Under the pieces are notes generated by a model. The model was not told where the DNA came from, searched no databases, and saw nothing but the letters and a program-made list of their open reading frames with translations. A stretch of DNA of 11,249 nucleotides from Treponema sp. UBA7590 (lineage in GTDB: Bacteria > Spirochaetota > Spirochaetia > Treponematales > Treponemataceae). Below, piece by piece: positions 5,986 through 11,249 of the stretch (the stretch's first letter is position 1; the number at the start of each line of letters is the position of its first letter). The stretch lies in assembly GCA_002478955.1 (NCBI GenBank), contig DLKK01000051.1, forward strand, positions 1,148 to 12,396, given 5' to 3'. Made by a program: the position numbers and the translations under genes.

Positions 5986-7521
5986 ATGACTCTTGAATCT
6001 ATTTTAATTTCTGATGACAATATGAATCTTGCTTCAGCGGTCCAGCAGGAAACTTTGGACGAGCGCAAGGTTCAGGAAACTATTGACTTTAAAATGGTGA
6101 CTTTTTCAATTTCTGGAAAAGATTACGCAATCGACATTATGTACGTAAAGGAAATTGCCAAGGCAGGTCAGTTCACGTATGTGCCGAACACACTTCCTTT
6201 TGTGGTTGGTGTCTATAATCTCCGCGGTGAAATAATTCCGATTTTGGATTTGCGGATTTTCTTTAATATCCGGGAAACAAAAGATGAGGAGGCAAAACTT
6301 CAGAATTTGCTGATTCTTACTGTAAACGAACAGACATTCGGTGTTATTGTTGACAAGATTGACAAAGTTGTAGGAATCCAGAAAAGTTCAATCCAGCCTT
6401 CACATCCGCTTTTTGCTGATATAAATATCAAGTACATTGCCGGTGTAATAGAAAATAACAAGCATCTTTACATTCTTTTGGATGTTGAGCGCATTTTTTC
6501 AAAATCAAAAGATGATAATGACTCAAAGTACGAAAAAAGACTGAATGAGATTTCAGCAGAAAGAGCTGTATCGATGCAGGTTTCCCAGAATGAAAATCAG
6601 TCTGCGGAAACAGCAGGAAGCGCGGAAAAATCTTCCTCTGAAAAAACTGTCTCTTCTGAGTCTGTGAAAACTCATCCGGAAAGTTCGGTTGCATCTGGTT
6701 GTTCTTCTGGCTTGTCTGAAAACAATAATGCTCAAGGCGGTCAGAATTCTGAACCTGTTGCAGAGCAGAAAAAAGATTTGTTTGATGAGAACTATAAGTT
6801 TGTGGTGGAAGGACTTAAACAGTTTGGAAAATTTTTTGTCAGTCCGCTGAATGAAAGCTGGGTAAAAAGCCGTTATGAGAAATGGGTTCAGGAAAAGAAC
6901 GGTTCTTCGGTTCAGATTCAGAATGAGGCTGATGCCGCGGCATTCCTGAAATCTTTCTGGTCTGAATGCACTGGTTCCTGGTGGACAAACGAATATGCTG
7001 AGAATCTTTTTAATCTTTTGCCGGAAAACACCGCTAAGCAGATTATTGTATGGAACCCGGGATGTGGCAAGGGAATGGAAACTTATTGTCTTGCCTGCGT
7101 TCTTGCAAAAAAATACCCTGAGTCAAAGATAAGGCTTTATGCGCAGGATGTTGACCTTTTGAGCGTTTCCAATGCTCCTATGCTTACTGTTCCTGAAGAT
7201 TCAAAGTCTAGCTGGCTTTCTCCGTATCTTGTTAAAACGGCTTCCGGGGCAAATGCCTTTAATCAGCAGATAAAAGACAGCATTATGTTTGAATATCACG
7301 ACTGCCGGAACACAAATGCGCTTCCGATGGTTGATTTGGTTTTTGCGCGGGATTTGCTTTCCTTGCTGGATGGAGATGCGCAAAAGCTAGTGCTGAACGA
7401 TTTCTCTGAAAAATTAAAGGGAAACGGCTCTGTTATTCTTGGAGAAAACGAAATTATTCACGATTCATCAGAGTTCCTTGAGCATACAGAAGGTGTGCTT
7501 ACAGCGTTTACAAAACAATAA
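5986..7521 (+). CDS. cheW: CheW adaptor fused to a CheR-like methyltransferase-fold domain
   Basis: This 511-residue protein has two domains. Residues about 34–175 are CheW, which links chemoreceptors to CheA P5: FSISGKDYAIDIMYVKEI and the hallmark VYNLRGEIIPILDLR (76–90). Residues about 176–262 form a Ser/Glu/Asn-rich linker. Residues about 264–490 resemble CheR: a helical N-part with RYEKWVQEKNG, the SAM-loop equivalent WNPGCGKGMETYCLA (356–370), AQDVD (386–390) with the SAM-ribose Asp388, and DLVFARDLLSLLD (450–462). Positions usually conserved in CheR differ. FFR becomes WWT (332–334), the first Glu of GEEPY becomes Met364, and CRN becomes ARD (454–456). A structural rather than methylating role is therefore likely. 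A CheW–CheR-like fusion of this kind has been described for Treponema chemosensory arrays. It is the second gene of the operon. Confidence 0.94.
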   Translation: MTLESILISDDNMNLASAVQQETLDERKVQETIDFKMVTFSISGKDYAIDIMYVKEIAKAGQFTYVPNTLPFVVGVYNLRGEIIPILDLRIFFNIRETKDEEAKLQNLLILTVNEQTFGVIVDKIDKVVGIQKSSIQPSHPLFADINIKYIAGVIENNKHLYILLDVERIFSKSKDDNDSKYEKRLNEISAERAVSMQVSQNENQSAETAGSAEKSSSEKTVSSESVKTHPESSVASGCSSGLSENNNAQGGQNSEPVAEQKKDLFDENYKFVVEGLKQFGKFFVSPLNESWVKSRYEKWVQEKNGSSVQIQNEADAAAFLKSFWSECTGSWWTNEYAENLFNLLPENTAKQIIVWNPGCGKGMETYCLACVLAKKYPESKIRLYAQDVDLLSVSNAPMLTVPEDSKSSWLSPYLVKTASGANAFNQQIKDSIMFEYHDCRNTNALPMVDLVFARDLLSLLDGDAQKLVLNDFSEKLKGNGSVILGENEIIHDSSEFLEHTEGVLTAFTKQ

Positions 7522-7527
7522 AATAGT

Positions 7528-7532
7528 GGAGG
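7528..7532 (+). promoter_or_regulatory. Strong ribosome-binding site of cheX
   Basis: GGAGG (7528–7532) is 6 bases before the ATG at 7539, the best SD in the window. It favours this ATG over the adjacent in-frame GTG at 7536, which would leave only 3 bases of spacing. Confidence 0.8.
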
Positions 7533-7538
7533 TTTGTG

Positions 7539-8021
7539 ATGAGAGTCGAGTATATCAATCCGTTTGTCGAAACATCCTATAGGGTTTTAAAGGAAGTTCT
7601 TGGCGGTGCTGAAGTAAAAAGGGGAAACCTTTACTTAAAATCAACAGCCATGCCTGTTATGGGTGTTGCTGCCTTGGTAGGACTTGCCGGTGATGTTGAA
7701 GGACGGGTTCTTTTTGATATGACTATGGAAACCGCAATTAATATTGCATCTAAAATGAATGGTGAAAAACTGGATTCATTTAATGAGCTTGCTAAGGCTA
7801 CAATCAGTGAGCTTGCAAATCTTATTACAGCCCAGGCGGTTACAAAACTGCATGAGCTTAATTTTAAGTTTGACCTTACGCCTCCAGCTTTGTTTGCCGG
7901 CCAGCAGATGGAAATTGCGGCTCTTGGCGGTGGAGCTGAAAATGTTGAGGCATTGATAGTTCCTCTTATTACCGAATATGGTAAAATCGAAGTTAATGTT
8001 GCTATTCGCGAACGTGCGTAA
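7539..8021 (+). CDS. cheX: CheY-P phosphatase CheX
   Basis: CheX is a 160-residue cytoplasmic phosphatase that dephosphorylates CheY-P and thereby resets the flagellar motor signal. It replaces CheZ in spirochaetes and Thermotoga. The protein begins MRVEYINPFVETSYRVL, typical of the family. It carries the ExxN catalytic motif in ISELANLITAQA as Glu91 and Asn94, where the Asn positions water and the acid contacts the response-regulator lysine. The rest alternates helices and strands (GVAALVGLAGDVEGRVLFDM, EALIVPLITEYGKIEVNVAI), as expected for the CheC/CheX/FliY fold, with one ExxN site as in CheX rather than two as in CheC. It follows the CheW fusion by 17 bases and precedes cheY by 15, so phosphatase and substrate are co-produced. 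Confidence 0.96.
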   Translation: MRVEYINPFVETSYRVLKEVLGGAEVKRGNLYLKSTAMPVMGVAALVGLAGDVEGRVLFDMTMETAINIASKMNGEKLDSFNELAKATISELANLITAQAVTKLHELNFKFDLTPPALFAGQQMEIAALGGGAENVEALIVPLITEYGKIEVNVAIRERA

Positions 8022-8036
8022 AACTTGGAGTAAAAT

Positions 8037-8474
8037 ATGAAAACAGTACAAGACTTTCCATCAATCAATGAGCGTGCCCCAGACGGACGTAAAAGTGACG
8101 GTTCTGCTTTCCGAGTAATGATTGTTGATGATTCAATGTGTGTTGCAAAACAACTTGGACAGATTCTTACTAGCGAAGGCTATGAAGTTGTTGCAACTGC
8201 CGCCGACGGAAAAGAAGGTGTTGACAAGTACAAAGAACTTGCTCCTAATGTTGACCTTGTTACAATGGATATTACAATGCCAAGAATGGACGGCATTACA
8301 GCATTGGAACAGATTATGACATTTGATAAAAACGCTAAGGTTGTAATGATCAGCGCGCTTGGAAAAGAGGAGCTTGTAAAAAAGTCCCTTTTGCTAGGTG
8401 CAAAAAACTACATTATCAAACCTTTGGACCGAAAAAAGGTTCTTGAACGTATTGCAACTTGTCTTCATGTTTAA
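8037..8474 (+). CDS. cheY: Chemotaxis response regulator CheY
   Basis: This 145-residue single receiver domain is phosphorylated by CheA, acts on the flagellar switch, and is turned off by CheX. Conserved residues are the acidic pair Asp31–Asp32 in MIVDDS, phospho-acceptor Asp78 in VTMDITMPRMDG, the switch Ser106 in MISALG (the Thr/Ser position) and Lys128 in YIIKPLD. The receiver fold begins at about residue 25. The preceding stretch of about 24 residues (MKTVQDFPSINERAPDGRKS) is an extension absent from E. coli CheY, and I believe it recurs in spirochaetal CheY proteins. The start is well supported by GGAG (8027–8030) 6 bases before the ATG. There is no output domain. It is the last gene of the operon. 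Confidence 0.97.
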   Translation: MKTVQDFPSINERAPDGRKSDGSAFRVMIVDDSMCVAKQLGQILTSEGYEVVATAADGKEGVDKYKELAPNVDLVTMDITMPRMDGITALEQIMTFDKNAKVVMISALGKEELVKKSLLLGAKNYIIKPLDRKKVLERIATCLHV

Positions 8475-8483
8475 AATTATAAG

Positions 8484-8498
8484 GTAAAAATATTTTAC
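8484..8498 (+). other. Weak AT-rich hairpin after cheY
   Basis: GTAAAA (8484–8489) and TTTTAC (8493–8498) can pair around a 3-base loop, 9 bases after the cheY stop. The right arm and following T's resemble a terminator, but the stem has only one G·C pair. The right arm also overlaps the -35 box of the next promoter. Some read-through from the che operon into the signal peptidase gene is plausible. Confidence 0.3.
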
Positions 8499-8522
8499 TT
8501 TATTCAGTTTTTTGATTATAGT
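8494..8522 (+). promoter_or_regulatory. Promoter of the signal peptidase gene, predicted leaderless
   Basis: TTTACT (8494–8499) and TATAGT (8517–8522) are 17 bases apart, matching consensus at 4 and 5 of 6 positions. The -10 box ends 6 bases before the ATG at 8529, so the start point should fall at or beside the ATG. AGGA at 8523–8526 is only 2 bases from the ATG, too close to act as a normal SD, and would lie upstream of the transcript. Confidence 0.6.
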
Positions 8523-8528
8523 AGGAAT

Positions 8529-10349
8529 ATGAATAAAATACGTATTCCTGCTGTAATCACAGTTGCTGCATCTTTATTATTTACTCTTTTTTCTTTGAGT
8601 TTTTCATTTGATGTTTCTTTGTTGGCTTTTCCTGTAAGCCTTGCTGGAACTTTCTTTCTTTTTTATTTCCTGCTGAATAAGACAATCCGTCTGGAACTGT
8701 ACGAGTCTGTTTCGGCATCTGTGAAATTTCTTCAATATATTCCTTTTATTCTTCTGGCTTCTTTTGTTTTGCGCCGCGCAGGAAAAAATGGCACATATTA
8801 TTGGTATGATGTTGTTACTGTTTTTCTTTGGTGTGTGGTTTTTGTTTCGTCTCTGATTGTTCTGCATTTTTTTAAGGAAAAGAGAATTTTTGAACTGAAT
8901 CCTGAATGGAAAAAAATTGCGGAAAAAAACAAATGTTCTGGAATAATTGCCGCAAAGAAAATCTCCGCAAAATCTGTTCTTTTTGAAGCATTGGACTGGA
9001 TTGATGCGCTTGTCCAGGCTGTTTTTATGGTTCTTCTGATTCAGATTTTTGTGCTTCAGCTTTATGTTATTCCTTCGGAATCAATGGTTCCTTCTTTTTT
9101 GATTGGCGACCGAGTTGTTGTCCTGAAAACCCCAAGCGGCCCGAAATTTCCTCTTAGCGATGTTGGCGTTCCTTGCCTAAAAAAATATAGGCGTGGAGAT
9201 GTTGTTGTGTTCAGGAATCCTCATTATTCTTTTGATAGAAAATCTGAGGTCCGCACCGTGGTTTCTCAGATTGTTTATATGCTAACTTTTACAACCGTAA
9301 ATCTTAATGTTGATGAATATGGAGAGCCAAAGGCGGATCCTCTTGTAAAGAGAATTTGCGGCGAGCCGGGCGAGCAGCTGATTATGCAGGATGGAACTCT
9401 TTATTCGCGTACTGCCGCAAACGATGAATTTCTGCCGGTTGAAATGGATTCAAAATTTGCCTGCTGGAATCTTGCTCCGGTTGCGGCTCGTTTGAACAGC
9501 ATGAAAAAAAGTGCTGTCCAGGATGTTCCTCTGAACCAGAAAAACTACGATTTGATGATTGAAATTGAGGATGAACGCAGAAATTTTGACTTGAATGCGG
9601 CTGCCGCTGAGTGTTTGTCTATTTCAAGAAAATTTCATTCAATTTTTGATAGGATTGGAATTTCTGACGCTGAAAAATCGCCGGTTTCCTTGAACACTTA
9701 TGAACTTTTTTCAAATTATTATGAAAACACAAGAAAAATTCTTTCAGGAATAGAAAATTGCCGCTGGTTTGACAGTTTTATGTGCGACTGGCTGAATGAT
9801 GGAAAAATCGGCGCGGCTTTTAACGTTTCCGAGCTGGACAAAAAGATTGCAAAAAGCGCAAATTCATTGACACTTTTTAACGGTGATTTTTATGCGGAAT
9901 CGAATTTTAGGCTGAATGTTATGATAAAGCTTGCGGCCGGAAGAACTTTTCTTAGGACTGCCGAGCTTATTGAAAAAGGTTATTCCACTGATGACATTAA
10001 TGCCGACAAGAAAATTGTGGAATATATCACAGAAGCGCAGAAACTTTATTTTTACCTTTTGATTTTGGATCAGCGCAATATGCCGGTTTTCCCTGCCAGC
10101 CTTGATGATGGAACTCCGCAGTATATTCCTGACGGCTGTTATTTTATGATGGGCGATAACCGTTTTAATTCTCTTGATATGCGACATTCGTATGAATCTG
10201 CGTTCAAGCCGCTCACAAAGGAAGATGATTATTCTGTTCTTTATTATTCAAACATTGCTCCTCAGTACGTTAATAAGAAAAGAATCTTGGGTTCGGCGGT
10301 CTACAGGTTCTGGCCGGCGAACAGGATTAGCGGAATAAAAACAAGATAG
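8529..10349 (+). CDS. lepB: Type I signal peptidase, unusually large (606 aa)
   Basis: This membrane protease removes signal peptides from exported proteins on the outer face of the cytoplasmic membrane. Hydrophobic segments lie at about 6–26, 28–48, 66–82, 92–115 and 160–182. The last is followed at once by box B, VIPSESMVPSFLIGDRVVVL, with nucleophile Ser185. Box C-like RRGDVVVFRNP is at 221–231, and box D LVKRICGEPGEQL gives the general-base Lys274. Box E MMGDNRFNSLDMR starts at 540 (GDNR 542–545), with RILGSAVYRFWP near the C-terminus. E. coli LepB has 324 residues and Gram-positive enzymes about 200. The excess here is an N-terminal membrane region and about 265 residues between Lys274 and GDNR, largely helical and unrecognised (roughly 300–525). 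All catalytic residues are present, so activity is expected. It lies 54 bases after cheY with its own promoter. Confidence 0.9.
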   Translation: MNKIRIPAVITVAASLLFTLFSLSFSFDVSLLAFPVSLAGTFFLFYFLLNKTIRLELYESVSASVKFLQYIPFILLASFVLRRAGKNGTYYWYDVVTVFLWCVVFVSSLIVLHFFKEKRIFELNPEWKKIAEKNKCSGIIAAKKISAKSVLFEALDWIDALVQAVFMVLLIQIFVLQLYVIPSESMVPSFLIGDRVVVLKTPSGPKFPLSDVGVPCLKKYRRGDVVVFRNPHYSFDRKSEVRTVVSQIVYMLTFTTVNLNVDEYGEPKADPLVKRICGEPGEQLIMQDGTLYSRTAANDEFLPVEMDSKFACWNLAPVAARLNSMKKSAVQDVPLNQKNYDLMIEIEDERRNFDLNAAAAECLSISRKFHSIFDRIGISDAEKSPVSLNTYELFSNYYENTRKILSGIENCRWFDSFMCDWLNDGKIGAAFNVSELDKKIAKSANSLTLFNGDFYAESNFRLNVMIKLAAGRTFLRTAELIEKGYSTDDINADKKIVEYITEAQKLYFYLLILDQRNMPVFPASLDDGTPQYIPDGCYFMMGDNRFNSLDMRHSYESAFKPLTKEDDYSVLYYSNIAPQYVNKKRILGSAVYRFWPANRISGIKTR

Positions 10350-10633
10350 TTTGCGGAAAGGGGCGTTATACGCTTCGCTACAGACTTTGCAAAACAAAGT
10401 CTCAGGAAAATGTGTCCGCACGGTGGGTAGCAACGAAGCTTCTATTTCTTTTATGGGATTATTAATTTAGCTTCGTTTGCAGTTTTGCAGGCAAAACTGT
10501 TACTTTGGGCGGTTGTCCGTCCTTACTGAAAAAATGGCGTCAGAAAAAGATCTTGGGCTTTTTCTAAGGAGTGAAAGCCGCAGGCTTGAACGTTGTTGTC
10601 CGCCTTTCATTTTAATAAAATAAAAAATAATTC
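10350..10633. repeat. Palindrome-rich intergenic element between the signal peptidase gene and secA
   Basis: This stretch shows no coding potential but contains five hairpin-forming repeats. AGACTTTG/CAAAGTCT pair at 10382–10389 and 10395–10402. AACGAAGCT/AGCTTCGTT pair at 10432–10440 and 10469–10477, extendable to GCA/TGC with one bulged base. CAGTTTTGC/GCAAAACTG pair at 10480–10488 and 10491–10499, with a 2-base gap. AGAAAAAG/CTTTTTCT pair at 10542–10549 and 10558–10565. AAGCC/GGCTT pair at 10575–10579 and 10583–10587. TGTCCG occurs three times (10413, 10514, 10597). The ends are roughly complementary (GAAAGGGGCG at 10356–10365, CGCCTTTC at 10601–10608). It is visibly richer in GC than other spacers here. 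It resembles a dispersed palindromic or MITE-like repeat; one hairpin may also end the signal peptidase transcript. No known RNA gene was recognised. Confidence 0.55.
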
Positions 10634-10662
10634 TTTACTTGCCACGTAAAAAACTTTATATT
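10634..10662 (+). promoter_or_regulatory. Promoter of secA, nearly leaderless
   Basis: TTTACT (10634–10639) and TATATT (10657–10662) are 17 bases apart. The -35 hexamer and spacing are the same as for the signal peptidase gene promoter. The -10 box ends 9 bases before the ATG at 10672, so the leader would be only about 2–4 bases. The ATG lacks any SD-like sequence. An alternative reading is TTGCCA (10639–10644) with TAAAGT (10663–10668) 18 bases on, which would place the start point even inside the gene. Confidence 0.55.
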
Positions 10663-10671
10663 TAAAGTACT

Positions 10672-11249
10672 ATGTTTATTGATAAAGTATTAACCGTATT
10701 GTTTGGTTCCCAGAATGAAAGGGATGTAAAGAAACTTAAGCCACTTGTTGCTGCTGTAAACGCAAAAGAAGAGTGGGCTAAATCGCTTAGTGCAGAAGAT
10801 TTTCCGAAACAGACTAAAGAATTTAAAGAGCGTCTTGAAAATGGCGCTTCACTTGATGATATTCTTCCAGAGGCCTTTGCTTTGGCAAGAGAGGCCGCGT
10901 TCCGTGTGCTTGGAGAAAGAGCTTATGATGTTCAGATTATGGGTTCGCTTGTTCTGCATTCAGGACGAATCACTGAGATGAAAACCGGTGAAGGAAAAAC
11001 TCTTATGTGCGTTCCTGCGGTTTATCTTAATTCTCTTACTGGAAAAGGCGTTCATGTTGTTACTGTAAACGATTATCTTGCTGAGCGAGATGCCAACTGG
11101 ATGCGCCCGGTTTATGCTTATCTTGGACAGACGGTCGGCTCGATTCTTTCCAATATGGACAATGAGGCTAGAAAGCTTGCGTACAACTGTGATATTACTT
11201 ATGGTACAAACAATGAGTTTGGTTTTGATTACCTGCGTGACAACATGGC
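10672..11249 (+). CDS. secA: Preprotein translocase ATPase SecA, N-terminal part (3' end outside window)
   Basis: The first 192 codons of SecA are present, with no stop before the window ends. SecA is the ATPase motor that pushes unfolded preproteins through SecYEG. The start MFIDKVLTVLFGSQNERDVKKLKP matches the usual SecA N-terminus. Next come LPEAFALAREAAFRVLG, the VQIMGSLVLHSGRITEMKTGEGKT segment with Walker A at 103–110, GVHVVTVNDYLAERDANWM (127–144), and DITYGTNNEFGFDYLRDNM (174–192). These lie in nucleotide-binding domain 1. The full protein is normally 800–950 residues, so about a fifth is seen. The ATG has no Shine-Dalgarno site but a promoter just upstream. The neighbouring signal peptidase acts in the same export pathway, but the two genes are separated by a repeat-like spacer and are probably not one transcript. 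Confidence 0.97.
   Translation, partial: MFIDKVLTVLFGSQNERDVKKLKPLVAAVNAKEEWAKSLSAEDFPKQTKEFKERLENGASLDDILPEAFALAREAAFRVLGERAYDVQIMGSLVLHSGRITEMKTGEGKTLMCVPAVYLNSLTGKGVHVVTVNDYLAERDANWMRPVYAYLGQTVGSILSNMDNEARKLAYNCDITYGTNNEFGFDYLRDNM

Noticed and set aside
7631..8068. 145-codon open frame antisense to cheX
   Set aside because: It exactly shadows a well-supported gene, lacks an SD or promoter, and its translation has no recognisable motif; such frames follow from the codon bias of the sense gene.
8475..8528. Strong intrinsic terminator separating cheY from the signal peptidase gene
   Set aside because: The only hairpin is AT-rich with one G·C pair and overlaps the next promoter; listed only as a weak hairpin.
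9864..10187. 107-codon minus-strand open frame inside the signal peptidase gene
   Set aside because: It is a shadow of the insertion-domain coding sequence, with no SD and no recognisable product.
10350..10620. Known structured RNA (SRP RNA, RNase P RNA, tmRNA or 6S) in the pre-secA spacer
   Set aside because: None of the conserved cores of these RNAs that I know was found; only short hairpins are present.
10350..10620. Integron attC site, suggested by GCGTTATAC near 10364
   Set aside because: The GTTATAC does not fit GTTRRRY and no matching RYYYAAC partner lies at the other end; no cassette structure surrounds it.
1..11249. CRISPR array, tRNA/rRNA genes, insertion sequence, prophage or defence system
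   Set aside because: No regularly spaced repeats, tRNA-like cloverleaf, transposase or defence-related domains were seen on either strand; the genes are core metabolic, motility and export genes.

Overview
The window looks like chromosomal DNA of a treponeme (Spirochaetes). The evidence is the gene order cheA–cheW–cheX–cheY, with CheX as the phosphatase and a CheW protein carrying a C-terminal CheR-like domain, a long-linker CheA with an enlarged dimerisation region, a CheY with an N-terminal extension, a DapL-type aminotransferase, and a low-GC, A/T-ending codon use. That base composition fits gut, rumen or oral treponemes better than T. pallidum. The species cannot be named from this sequence alone.

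Layout. 1–393: C-terminal end of an NADP-dependent isocitrate dehydrogenase. 423–469: a symmetric hairpin that can terminate transcription from both sides. 471–695 (minus): a 74-residue two-helix membrane protein. 816–2039: LL-diaminopimelate aminotransferase (dapL). 2047–3264 (minus): an exported, probably outer-membrane beta-barrel protein of unknown role, converging on dapL with only 7 bases between the stops. 3543–8474: the chemotaxis operon cheA, cheW/cheR-like fusion, cheX, cheY, tightly spaced, with strong Shine-Dalgarno sites at the internal genes. 8529–10349: an oversized type I signal peptidase. 10350–10671: a non-coding stretch rich in palindromes, then a promoter. 10672–11249: the N-terminal part of secA, cut by the window end.

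How the genes work together. CheA, CheW, CheX and CheY form the core of the signalling pathway that controls spirochaetal flagellar rotation: CheW couples receptors to the kinase CheA, CheA phosphorylates CheY, and CheX dephosphorylates CheY-P. Signal peptidase I and SecA both belong to the general export pathway, although the palindromic spacer and a separate promoter suggest that they are transcribed independently.

Most notable observations. (1) Four plus-strand genes that begin transcripts (dapL, cheA, the signal peptidase gene and secA) each have a sigma-70-like promoter whose -10 box ends only 6–9 bases before the ATG. They would give leaderless or nearly leaderless mRNAs, whereas genes inside the che operon and the two minus-strand genes have normal Shine-Dalgarno sites. 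(2) The CheR-like half of the CheW fusion keeps the methyltransferase fold motifs but has changed residues at positions normally conserved in CheR. (3) The signal peptidase has roughly 200 extra residues between its catalytic lysine and its GDNR box. (4) The spacer before secA looks like a composite palindromic repeat element. No wholly new multi-gene system was seen.
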